Shown piece after piece: positions 43,896 to 51,800 of a DNA stretch of 64,000 nucleotides. The notes below the pieces were generated by a model that did no database searches, was not told where the DNA came from, and was given only the letters and a program-made list of their open reading frames with translations. Every line of letters starts with the position of its first letter. The stretch's first letter is position 1. Origin of the DNA: Cytobacillus firmus (GTDB lineage Bacteria > Bacillota > Bacilli > Bacillales > Cytobacillaceae); the NCBI RefSeq assembly GCF_023657595.1, contig NZ_CP098323.1:3000001-3064000 (forward strand), read 5' to 3'. Made by a program: the position numbers and the translations under genes.

Positions 43896-43924
43896 AAATT
43901 ACTCCCATGTTTATCTCTTGTCAA
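43896..43924 (-). promoter_or_regulatory. sigma-A promoter of the Ktr leader
   Basis: TTGACA, 17 bases, TAATTT on the minus strand, about 20 bases upstream of the riboswitch. Confidence 0.6.
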
Positions 43925-43975
43925 TCTTTTTTTCATAAAGCTTTGTTTAAAGGTATATTAATTTTTGAACAAAAG

Positions 43976-44001
43976 AAAAAGACCTCCTTATAAGGTCCTT
44001 T
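43976..44001 (-). terminator. intrinsic terminator after the DUF1772 gene
   Basis: GACCT/AGGTC stem followed by TTTTTC on the minus strand. Confidence 0.65.
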
Positions 44002-44083
44002 TGGTCATTCCTTATTGAACTGGCACACCCGTTTGTTCAATAAGGTAATGACAAAATGTTTAATCCTTTATATGTAATATTAA

Positions 44084-44536
44084 TTAAATTGTAACTGAGA
44101 AACAAAGTAACACAAAGCCAATAAGAAGCAACCAAGAACGAATAGATTGAAAGAACATCCATCGTTTTCTTATTTCCTTCCAAGCAGCGGGTGGGTTATC
44201 TCCATCCCACTGTTTGATTGCCTTGTTAATAGGAACATTATATCTAATAGTTATTATTGTTGCTAAGATGAACATTCCAGCAGAAGAAAAACGGCTTGCA
44301 AGCTCGATTGTTCCAAGTTCTTTAGTAAATACTGCAAAGGATAAGGTTAGAATGACACTTACAGGCATTAATATAGGCATAATACGTCCATATGTTTTCA
44401 GGGAAGCTTGTTCAAAAAATATATGTTGCTTTTGAGGTAAATGACGGATAACTGGATGCACTAAAGCGTATGAAGTAAACTCAGCACAAGCAGTAAAGCC
44501 CGCTATCAACAAAGTAATAAAACCTAAGAAATCCAA
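44084..44536 (-). CDS. DUF1772 (anthrone oxygenase-like) membrane protein
   Basis: 150 residues from a TTG at 44536 placed eight bases after AGGAG. Four membrane helices. The NVPINKAIKQWDGDNPPAAW stretch followed by KEIRKRWMFFQSIRSW is the DUF1772 signature (NxPxN...W...R.RW). Named for fungal anthrone oxygenases, but bacterial members are uncharacterised. It stands alone between the Ktr leader and a small coiled-coil gene. Confidence 0.75.
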   Translation of the reverse strand: MDFLGFITLLIAGFTACAEFTSYALVHPVIRHLPQKQHIFFEQASLKTYGRIMPILMPVSVILTLSFAVFTKELGTIELASRFSSAGMFILATIITIRYNVPINKAIKQWDGDNPPAAWKEIRKRWMFFQSIRSWLLLIGFVLLCFSVTI

Positions 44537-44715
44537 TTTAACATCTCCTAATAATTGAGTTAATAATTTTATTATCATTATACAAGTATTGAACAGTTTT
44601 AATTATATTAGGAATAAGTTTTTTTAACTATTCTCTCTCAATAAAAGAAGCGAAAACGGCTGCCCCGTTTGTTTTAAAAAAAAAATCAATATTATTTTCA
44701 TCATGGCCTTTCACA

Positions 44716-44746
44716 AAAAAAAGAAACGGCTTTCAGCACCGCCTCC
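44716..44746 (-). terminator. probable intrinsic terminator
   Basis: Short CGG/CCG-based hairpin followed by CTTTTTTT on the minus strand after the small coiled-coil gene. Confidence 0.5.
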
Positions 44747-44929
44747 CTAACTGATTATATTCCCTCTTTCAAAATGATTCATTTCTGTTAATTCAATCAT
44801 ATACTCATAGTTGTCAATCCTTTTTTGAAGAGTTTCCTTTTCACTGTCTGATGCAGCCTGACCGTGCATTTTAATCTCCAGTTCTTGTTTTGCAGCTTCA
44901 AGCTTCTTCTTTATTTCTAAATAGTTCAT
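44747..44929 (-). CDS. small coiled-coil hypothetical protein
   Basis: 60 residues from the ATG at 44929 after AAAGGGTGCTGAAA. Nearly all helix with a heptad-like pattern (YLEIKKKLEAAKQELEIKMH, EKETLQKRIDNYEYMIELTE). No family recognised. Monocistronic, with a terminator downstream. Confidence 0.6.
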   Translation of the reverse strand: MNYLEIKKKLEAAKQELEIKMHGQAASDSEKETLQKRIDNYEYMIELTEMNHFERGNIIS

Positions 44930-45115
44930 TTTCAGCACCCTTTCGCCTTTTATAAAATTTGAAAGGAGGAATGAAAACGCTTTCCCCTTAATTTAATTAT
45001 AACCGTTTAACCCCCTTATTCATTTCAGAATATATTGATAATTTGTGAAATATTAAAGTACCTAGAACGGCAAGCAGGTCAGATATCATGGAGAAATAAT
45101 AGAATTAACATTCGG

Positions 45116-45160
45116 AATCGAGTATGAATATGAATTCGCAATTATACTCGATTTTTTTTT
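45116..45160 (+). terminator. terminator or attenuator in the leader of the phosphotransferase gene
   Basis: ATCGAGTAT/ATACTCGAT stem with eight T residues on the plus strand, 78 bases upstream of the gene at 45238. No plus-strand gene precedes it, so it may attenuate that gene. The rest of the gap 44930-45237 holds nothing I can name. Confidence 0.7.
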
Positions 45161-45237
45161 GAGAAACAGCAAGCAACAGGTAACTTATATTAATATATAG
45201 AGAGAAGCAGAAGAGGTATCCTAGAAAGGGGGAAAAT

Positions 45238-46098
45238 ATGAATATACAAGAAATAATACATCAGCTAATGGACAATAACATTTTCCATTCAAAGCCAACT
45301 TATCATGAACAATTAAATGGTGGTACGGTAAGTGAATTGTACCTTCTGCATTTTGAGGATATAAAGTATGTCATTAAGAAAAATGAACCACAAATTATTA
45401 AATCGGAGGCAAATTTCCTTAATGATTACAAGAAGACTGATTTATTGCCAAAACTTTTATTCGTTGAACCATTATACAAGTACATCATTTATTCCTTCAT
45501 TGAAGGCACTGCCAATTATGTTAGAAAAAACAAAAAAGAAACCCTCCAAACACTGGTGCAAGGGCTTTTAAATCATTACAAACCCGTTGAAAACAGTGAA
45601 GGCTGGGGCTGGGCGGATCAGCCATCAGAATCTTGGCAGAGTTTTATACTTGATAAAATCAATGAAGCAAATAAAATTCTCCATTCACGATTAGATACTA
45701 GTCATTATAATATCGTACTGGAGCTTGCTGAAAAAAACAGCCAATGCAAAGAGCCATTTTTACTGCACGGGGATTGCGGAGTACATAATTTTATTTTTCG
45801 TAATGGAGAATTAAGTGGTGTAATTGACCCGACGCCTGTTATTGGCGAGCCGTTATATGATTTAATATATGCTTTTTGTTCATCCCCAGAGGAACTAACA
45901 AAAGAAACCCTTCTTAGTGCAGCAGCCTTTTTGAAATCTAAAACTGAAATAAATCCTTCTGTTTTATATGAAGAGGCACTAGTTGGTTTATATCTTAGAA
46001 TGGCAACTTGCATAAAACATCATCCAAGTGATTTTCAGGAATACCTTGAAGCCTGGGATTACTGGGAGGAAATCGTAAAAGACATTAATCATTATTAA
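45238..46098 (+). CDS. aminoglycoside phosphotransferase-family kinase
   Basis: 286 residues; AAAGGGGGAAAAT before the ATG. Catalytic loop LLHGDCGVHNFIFRNGELSG (HGDxxxxN) and the metal-binding GVIDPTPVIGEPLYDL, in which the usual DW/DF is DP. The N-lobe has YVIKKNEPQIIKSEANFL with the ATP-contacting Lys. The family phosphorylates aminoglycosides, macrolides, choline or sugars; the acceptor is unknown. An attenuator-like hairpin in the leader raises the possibility of induced expression. Confidence 0.82.
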   Translation: MNIQEIIHQLMDNNIFHSKPTYHEQLNGGTVSELYLLHFEDIKYVIKKNEPQIIKSEANFLNDYKKTDLLPKLLFVEPLYKYIIYSFIEGTANYVRKNKKETLQTLVQGLLNHYKPVENSEGWGWADQPSESWQSFILDKINEANKILHSRLDTSHYNIVLELAEKNSQCKEPFLLHGDCGVHNFIFRNGELSGVIDPTPVIGEPLYDLIYAFCSSPEELTKETLLSAAAFLKSKTEINPSVLYEEALVGLYLRMATCIKHHPSDFQEYLEAWDYWEEIVKDINHY

Positions 46099-46142
46099 GC
46101 ATTCATTGAGTACTTTATTGGAATATGTCACATACAAAAAAT

Positions 46143-46177
46143 AAAGCTCAAGAGCCATATGCTCCGAGCTTTTTTGT
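46143..46177 (+). terminator. intrinsic terminator of the phosphotransferase gene
   Basis: AAAGCTC/GAGCTTT stem with TTTTTTG on the plus strand. Confidence 0.75.
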
Positions 46178-46254
46178 GTGTATTTTACTGTGCTAATTTA
46201 CCTGTGAATTAAAATGCTATTTTAACTGAATTATTTACTAAAACGGATAGTGCA

Positions 46255-47421
46255 TTATTCCCATATCGCAGATGCCCACTCAGGATGATCTATAAACGGA
46301 TTGCGGTTATGCTGGTAATCAGAGTAGATGATTTCGTTTCTTCTTCGTTCTTTATCATCGACCGGATCTTCCTTATGCCACTCTAGCAGGACAGACATTC
46401 TGCCATGATAAGGAGCAGAACCGTTGTTGACTGCATTGTTTAGCTCCAGATCCACTTCTCCGCTGTCTCCTTCATAGCGGACAGCCATATAAAACAGCAT
46501 CCGGGCTACATCACCTTTTACAGCATCCCTTGGTTCCCAGGAATCTGAGTCATAGTAATTTCCAAGTGCTTCAGAATGCTGGGACCCCCCATTATCAAAA
46601 TCAAGATTTCCTCTCGAACTATTTACAGATACATCTGTTGGCCGCAAATGATGAAGGTCAGTTCCCGCCCCCATCGCTGTGCCAAAGTCTCCGTGCGATT
46701 TAGCCCACACATGTTCTCTGTTCCAGTCATTGACTCCAGATCCATTGTTGAATTTGCCCTGAGAACGGCCGGTATATAAGAGAATGACGTTATTCGGATT
46801 AGCCGGGTCTTCGTCTGTTTCACGAAGAGCTTCCCATACATTGGAATAGGAAATTTCAGTATGGTCATCAATGATGTTATGAAGAGCTGATTTTAAAGAC
46901 TGACCTGTTTTTCCATATGCAGCATCATAATACCCGCCAGGTCCGGGTTCCGGGTCAGTTGCTCCGCCGCCACTATCCAGTTCAAAAGCAGTACCGTCCT
47001 TAAGCCCCGGATGAGAAAAATAGGCAGTCAGCGTTCCCGTAACTTTCATTTTCTTTCCCATCAGAGATGGATTCGATTTCAAACCAAAGCTTGAGCGAAA
47101 GGAGGATGGGATTTGAACATAAATCATTTTAGCCAAGCTAGTCTCTGATGGACTTTCCGCCAAGGCTAAAGCATAGTCATTTGGAAACCCGCTGATGATA
47201 ACCGTATTTGCTGCAGTCGGCTGTCCAACCACATAGCCTTGAACAGTTTTGGATGAGTTATTTTGTGCATTGATTCCCTGTGAAACCGAATAAGGTGATG
47301 ACCAGGACCCATCTCCCCCAGCTGCCTTTGTTATTGAATCTTGGATGGGCTGCATTACAATGAGAATGGCAGCAAATAGAATAAACGATAAAAGCAGACC
47401 TTTTCTCTTGCGATTCAGCAT
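46255..47421 (-). CDS. secreted endonuclease I-family DNase (BsnA/YurI-like) with N-terminal OB-like domain
   Basis: 388 residues. A signal-anchor (residues 8-27) is followed by an OB-type domain (about 38-150: KTVQGYVVGQPTAANTVIIS). A Gly/Pro linker leads to an endonuclease I domain (165-388) with WNREHVWAKSHGD, DLHHLRPTDVSVNSSRGNLD and HNRNPFIDHPEW, which hold the catalytic His and Mg-binding residues. Extracellular, non-specific DNA/RNA cleavage is expected. B. subtilis YurI/BsnA lacks the long N-terminal domain, so this is the extended form. Confidence 0.88.
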   Translation of the reverse strand: MLNRKRKGLLLSFILFAAILIVMQPIQDSITKAAGGDGSWSSPYSVSQGINAQNNSSKTVQGYVVGQPTAANTVIISGFPNDYALALAESPSETSLAKMIYVQIPSSFRSSFGLKSNPSLMGKKMKVTGTLTAYFSHPGLKDGTAFELDSGGGATDPEPGPGGYYDAAYGKTGQSLKSALHNIIDDHTEISYSNVWEALRETDEDPANPNNVILLYTGRSQGKFNNGSGVNDWNREHVWAKSHGDFGTAMGAGTDLHHLRPTDVSVNSSRGNLDFDNGGSQHSEALGNYYDSDSWEPRDAVKGDVARMLFYMAVRYEGDSGEVDLELNNAVNNGSAPYHGRMSVLLEWHKEDPVDDKERRRNEIIYSDYQHNRNPFIDHPEWASAIWE

Positions 47422-47567
47422 TCATTCGCCTCCATAATGTTTTGAAAGGACTTGGAAATCAGAAAAGTCACAATCAACCCTTAGTATAAATGAACACCCT
47501 CGGCCATGACATGATGTATTGGTCCCGAAATTTCGCTGTTTTACAATACTTAACAATCGTGTAATGC

Positions 47568-48092
47568 TTACTTTTTTAGAATGCCCAAATACTCAATCCA
47601 AGGACCAACATCTGTCCTGTACCTATTTGCCAATACTCTTGTAATCTGTGTAATATGCGTAAGATCATGAACAGCCCAAGTGGAAATCAATTCCCTGACT
47701 CTTACTGGGCCAAATGCAGGGTGAATCCCTTTCTTTTCGAAATGAGTTTCCAGATCAGGCATCCCCCTCAGTGTGGCCAAATTTTTTATTCTAAGGGTCT
47801 TAAAGATCTTAAGCTTTTCTTCAAGCGGCAGTTCCTCTGACAAACTTAAATGAGCAAAACGGTCAAAGGGAGGAAATGGCTTGCTTTCCCCTTCCTGCAA
47901 AATAAATGTCAGTCGCGGAATCCAATTTTTCTCCTCGCCATCAATCAAATGATCAACCACTTCGGCTGCATTCCACGTGCCTTCCCCTTCATTGCCATAA
48001 AGCCATTCTGAAAATAGACCGCTTAGTAATGCATCCAGCGTATCCGGTGTACGTTCAAGAATTTCAATAGCTTCTCTTAAGTTAAAATTCAT
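47568..48092 (-). CDS. DinB-superfamily protein
   Basis: 174 residues from the ATG at 48092 (AAAGGAGCGAATAT upstream). A four-helix bundle with three potential metal-binding histidines: [24 protein letters not shown]. The DinB/YfiT group carries thiol-transferase or metal-dependent hydrolase-like functions. It follows the acetyltransferase gene by 31 bases on the same strand, so the two probably form an operon. Confidence 0.85.
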   Translation of the reverse strand: MNFNLREAIEILERTPDTLDALLSGLFSEWLYGNEGEGTWNAAEVVDHLIDGEEKNWIPRLTFILQEGESKPFPPFDRFAHLSLSEELPLEEKLKIFKTLRIKNLATLRGMPDLETHFEKKGIHPAFGPVRVRELISTWAVHDLTHITQITRVLANRYRTDVGPWIEYLGILKK

Positions 48093-48123
48093 ATATTCGC
48101 TCCTTTCAACCTTCACGGCTTTC

Positions 48124-48573
48124 CTATAATAATTTCTCAAAAGCAGTAATAGTCAGTGAATCATTTATTTTTATTTTTTCAACCTCCCTAAATCCACTTT
48201 TCAGATAAAATGCGACAGCTGGAGTATTCTTAGAGCCGGTTGTGACAACCATTTTTTCAATCATCGGCCTCCGTTCAATGTAATTCAGCAGCTCTTGTGC
48301 AATTCCCATTCTAAAATATTCAGGATGCACAATGAGTCTATGTATATCTAAAACACCTTTCTCCTGTTTAAACGAAATCACCCCGCATAATTTTTTACCA
48401 GTAAAATACCCAAAAAAGGTCTCTCCTGTAATTTGCAGGGTATTAGCAGTATCTTTCAAAGGGGGCAAATCAGGATAACCAATAATTTCAGCCTCAATTT
48501 TATACGCGGGAAGCTGTACGCTTAGAACCTGCTCAGCCGCTTTTCGGTCTTTAATATTTATTTCCTTAATCAT
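48124..48573 (-). CDS. GNAT N-acetyltransferase
   Basis: 149 residues. [20 protein letters not shown] followed by LLNYIERR is the strand-4/acetyl-CoA-loop region; [16 protein letters not shown] is motif B. Likely single-domain acetyltransferase of unknown substrate. Co-transcribed with the DinB-type gene downstream. Confidence 0.85.
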   Translation of the reverse strand: MIKEINIKDRKAAEQVLSVQLPAYKIEAEIIGYPDLPPLKDTANTLQITGETFFGYFTGKKLCGVISFKQEKGVLDIHRLIVHPEYFRMGIAQELLNYIERRPMIEKMVVTTGSKNTPAVAFYLKSGFREVEKIKINDSLTITAFEKLL

Positions 48574-48694
48574 GATGGTCCCTCTTCTTATATTAGTTTA
48601 AAAAATAATTTCTCTATCAAAAATATTTTCCCTCTTTTTTTGGACGAATATAGGCATTCCAATATAAAATGTTAGCTAAAGGGGGACGAATGGG

Positions 48695-49219
48695 ATGAAT
48701 TTAAACTATGAAGTGATAACAGAAGACAATATCAGCCTTTGCCGGGATTTATGCAATGAGCTGATGGCTTTTCAAAAATCTAAGGCACATATAACACCTG
48801 AGCGTTTTGACAGCATGAATTTTGAAACAAGATTGGTTCCATCCGTAAAATCTGCTATACATAATTATATTGTAATTGTTAAGGACGACGAAGAAATCGT
48901 GGGCTATGTTTATTCTAATGTTTCACCTAAGAAAGCCTACTCCAATGATTTCGCCACTTTTTTTGATCTAACTTCAGTCAGGAAAGAAAATGTTGGCTGC
49001 TTATCACAATTCTTTATTAAAGATGGCTATCGGCAATACGGAATTGGTTCAGTTCTTTTTAACATGTCGATGGAATGGTTAAGTCAATTTAATGATGTGG
49101 AAGATTATTTTATTTATGTATCAAATGGAAATACAGAGGCCCTTGAATTTTATAAAAGCAAAGGATTTACTGTGAGTCACGATATTCTGGACGGCTTTAT
49201 TACAGTTTTGCGAAAATAG
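48695..49219 (+). CDS. GNAT N-acetyltransferase
   Basis: 174 residues. FFIKDGYRQYGIGSVLFNMS is the acetyl-CoA-binding loop and VSNGNTEALEFYKSKGF the C-terminal motif. AAAGGGGGACGAATGGG lies before the ATG. Divergent from the neighbouring acetyltransferase/DinB pair; not obviously a duplicate of it. Substrate unknown. Confidence 0.82.
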   Translation: MNLNYEVITEDNISLCRDLCNELMAFQKSKAHITPERFDSMNFETRLVPSVKSAIHNYIVIVKDDEEIVGYVYSNVSPKKAYSNDFATFFDLTSVRKENVGCLSQFFIKDGYRQYGIGSVLFNMSMEWLSQFNDVEDYFIYVSNGNTEALEFYKSKGFTVSHDILDGFITVLRK

Positions 49220-49326
49220 GATTATTTTTTCCATAATTCATGTACCCATACTCATTAAAAATATAGTGGACATTCCCATAAATCTTGTTATAATTCAAAA
49301 AGAAATTACTTTGAAAAGGGTGCATT

Positions 49327-49512
49327 ATGGGAAATACATGCAGATATGTTGTGAGTGCCACCGGGAAAAACGGGGAGACTTATTATACGCAATGCAAGGA
49401 TAAAGAGGAGTTAAAAGAGTGGCTGGCTGAACATGAAGACAAGCTGAATAAGAAGGAACTGAAGGTGACGGACAAAAAAAGACACCCTCTTTTGAGCTGG
49501 CTTAACTTCTGA
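49327..49512 (+). CDS. small hypothetical protein
   Basis: 61 residues; AAAAGGGTGCATT before the ATG. Charged, with a strand-helix pattern: CRYVVSATGKNGETYYTQCK, then a Glu/Lys-rich helix and HPLLSWLNF at the end. Two cysteines. No family recognised. Monocistronic. Confidence 0.6.
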   Translation: MGNTCRYVVSATGKNGETYYTQCKDKEELKEWLAEHEDKLNKKELKVTDKKRHPLLSWLNF

Positions 49513-49580
49513 TCGTATTTGTCCTTTTCTATAAAACTACTATTTTTTTAATAGTAATCATGGATAAGAAAATCTTATGA

Positions 49581-49609
49581 TTTACAACTTTTATGATTAT
49601 TGTTAATAT
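49581..49609 (+). promoter_or_regulatory. sigma-A promoter of the symporter leader
   Basis: TTTACA, 17 bases, TAATAT, about 22 bases upstream of the riboswitch. Confidence 0.7.
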
Positions 49610-49631
49610 ATTAAAAAAACATTATATTTTT

Positions 49632-49765
49632 CGCTTAATCTTATTTGAGCGGGGGAACCAATTGTACTTTTTCTTAAAAGTACCTGGGGTGAATCCTTTT
49701 ACAGGTAGGGTACTCTCAAGACCCGAACCCGACAGCTAACCTCGTAAGCGTGTTGAGAGGGAAAC
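49632..49765 (+). ncRNA. c-di-AMP riboswitch (ydaO/yuaA motif), second copy
   Basis: Plus strand: CGCTTAATCTTATTTGAGCG, GGGGAACCAAT, TGGGGTGAATCC, AGGGTACTCTC, CCGACAGCTAACCTCGTAAGC, GTTGAGAGGG. The blocks match those of the Ktr copy at 43720-43878. The regulated gene is the symporter at 49917. Confidence 0.92.
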
Positions 49766-49778
49766 ACTGCATCTATGC

Positions 49779-49808
49779 ACAGTGGTTTTTACCTCTGTGT
49801 TTTTTTGT
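49779..49808 (+). terminator. riboswitch-controlled terminator of the symporter gene
   Basis: CACAG/CTGTG stem followed by seven T residues, with an upstream CACTG segment that could pair alternatively. Confidence 0.7.
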
Positions 49809-49916
49809 TGCCTTTTTTAAGTTAGGTTTATGTTTTTTGGGGGTAATATAGGGAAGGACATTATTTTCTGTGTCTATATTTTACATTTTTTTACATCATT
49901 CATTGGAGGAAAGCGT

Positions 49917-51140
49917 ATGAAATTATCTACTAAAATTATTATTGCTTTGATTGCAGGGGGAATTACAGGTTTACTGATTAATTTGTTTGCGCCTGGAATA
50001 TTTCCTGAGCTTGACAAGTTTGTGTTTACACCGCTTGGAAAAATCTTTTTAAACTTAATCAACATGCTGGTTGTCCCGATTGTATTCTTTTCCATTACTC
50101 TTGGTACAGCCGGGCTTGGTGATCCAAAGAAATTAGGAAGAATAGGTGTCAAAACGATATCCTACTTCTTAGTTACTACAAGTATAGCGATTATTATCGG
50201 ACTAGCTTTGGCATATGTCTTCCAGCCGGGAAATGTCGGGGAATTTGACGTAACAAACGTGGAGTATGAATCTGAAGAAGCTCCGCCTGTCTCAGAGACA
50301 CTATTAAATATTATTCCGACCAATCCGGTAAAAGCCTTTACGGAAGGAAACATGCTTCAGATTATTACTTTTTCCATTTTTGTCGGATTTGCCTTAACGA
50401 TGCTCGGCAATAAAACAAAAGGCATTTTAAACCTGATTGAACAGGGCAATGACATAATGATGTATCTTGTTAATCTGGTTATGAAATTTGCGCCATATGG
50501 AACATTCGGACTTATTGTTTCTGCTGTTGGAAGCCAGGGTCTCGATGCCATTAAGGCAATGGGACTTTATATGATCGTGGTTGTTCTTGCCCTTCTTGTC
50601 CATGCCATTATCACCTATGGCGGTTCAATAGCACTCATTGCAAAAAGAAATCCATTAACCTTCTTTAAGGGATTTGCACCTGCCATGGGAGTAGCGTTCA
50701 GTACTTCAAGCAGTAATGCCACATTGCCGATTTCGATGAGTACTGCCCAAAAAAATCTGAAAGTTCCTGAATCAATCAGCAGCTTTGTGCAGCCGCTTGG
50801 TGCAACGATTAACATGGATGGAACAGCCATCATGCAGGGTGTTGCCACTATATTTATCGCACAGGTATTCAATGTGGATTTATCACTCACCCAGCTTATC
50901 ACGGTTGTTCTTACCGCAGTGCTTGCCAGCGTTGGTACTGCAGGTGTGCCGGGTGTCGGCCTGATCATGCTGGCGATGGTTCTTAACTCCGTTAACCTTC
51001 CGGTTGAAGGTATCGCATTAATCATTGGTATTGACCGTCTGCTTGATATGACGAGAACAGCTGTCAATATTACAGGCGATGCTGCTTGTGCAGTGATTGT
51101 CGCGGAAACAGAAGCAAAAAAAGAGGCTGTTAAAGCCTGA
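49917..51140 (+). CDS. dicarboxylate/glutamate:cation symporter (DAACS family)
   Basis: 407 residues from the ATG at 49917 (TTGGAGGAAAGCGT before it). Eight membrane helices plus two re-entrant loops: AFSTSSSNATLPISM (HP1 serine-rich loop), GATINMDGTAIMQGVATIF (NMDGT) and ASVGTAGVPGVGLIM (HP2), then DRLLDMTRTAVNITGD with the substrate Asp and Arg. Glutamate, aspartate or C4-dicarboxylates with Na+ or H+ are likely substrates. Control by a c-di-AMP riboswitch puts it in the osmolyte/K+ counter-ion network. Confidence 0.9.
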   Translation: MKLSTKIIIALIAGGITGLLINLFAPGIFPELDKFVFTPLGKIFLNLINMLVVPIVFFSITLGTAGLGDPKKLGRIGVKTISYFLVTTSIAIIIGLALAYVFQPGNVGEFDVTNVEYESEEAPPVSETLLNIIPTNPVKAFTEGNMLQIITFSIFVGFALTMLGNKTKGILNLIEQGNDIMMYLVNLVMKFAPYGTFGLIVSAVGSQGLDAIKAMGLYMIVVVLALLVHAIITYGGSIALIAKRNPLTFFKGFAPAMGVAFSTSSSNATLPISMSTAQKNLKVPESISSFVQPLGATINMDGTAIMQGVATIFIAQVFNVDLSLTQLITVVLTAVLASVGTAGVPGVGLIMLAMVLNSVNLPVEGIALIIGIDRLLDMTRTAVNITGDAACAVIVAETEAKKEAVKA

Positions 51141-51148
51141 TCAAAAAA

Positions 51149-51177
51149 TAACACCGGTTATCCGGTGTTATTTTTTT
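51149..51177 (+). terminator. intrinsic terminator of the symporter gene
   Basis: TAACACCGG/CCGGTGTTA stem followed by TTTTTTT. Confidence 0.9.
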
Positions 51178-51308
51178 CGGAGCTCTTCCTCCCCTTCTTC
51201 ATTCAATTTCATTGCTTTTCTATGATAGTTTAGTATAATTAGATTCATAACCATCACGTAACAGTTTGGAGGAAACCTCATGGGGCTGAGAAGTTAAGAA
51301 TAGGAGAA

Positions 51309-51680
51309 TTGGCTGAAAAAGCAAAGGTTACGAAGAGAACGATTGATTACTATACTTCCCTGGGTCTTTTAGAAGCAGAACGTTCACCTTCAAATTATCG
51401 CTATTATGACCACTCCTCCATCGAACGTATTGCTTTCATCGAGAAATGTAAAGCGGATGGTTTGTCATTGGAGGAAATCAAGAAAAAAGTCATCAGCCAA
51501 TTTTCTGAAGAGGTAGATGTTCTTGAGCTAAGGCTAAAAATTCAGGATCTGGAGGAGGATGTAACGAAAGCACTTTCTCAGCTGAAAAAATCAGATCCGG
51601 AAAAATATGAATACGTTAAAAAAAATATTTCACATGAAAGCTTATCATTAATTCAGTCACTGCTTTTATTGCTGAACTAA
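51309..51680 (+). CDS. MerR-family regulator, start region frameshifted
   Basis: 123 residues from TTG 51309, MerR-type helix-turn-helix (KVTKRTIDYYTSLGLL, YRYYDHSSIERI) plus coiled coil. In-frame codons upstream (51285-51308) read AEKLRIGEL, the missing MerR opening, but they have no start codon. An ATG with an excellent TTTGGAGGAAACCTC lies at 51280, one base out of frame across a GGGG run. A fifth G would give MGAEKLRIGEL. So the gene is probably 51280-51680 with a one-base deletion. It precedes a CNNM/CorC gene, as yhdQ neighbours yhdP in B. subtilis. Confidence 0.75.
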   Translation: MAEKAKVTKRTIDYYTSLGLLEAERSPSNYRYYDHSSIERIAFIEKCKADGLSLEEIKKKVISQFSEEVDVLELRLKIQDLEEDVTKALSQLKKSDPEKYEYVKKNISHESLSLIQSLLLLLN

Positions 51681-51800
51681 TATTGGTTTTTTGAATTTTG
51701 GAGCATTATGCATATTTGTTTGGGCACAATTTAAGTAGTGAACTTATTAAGTATTATTACCATTTTAGGAGGTGTATGTCTTACTTTTTAGTAAGACTGC

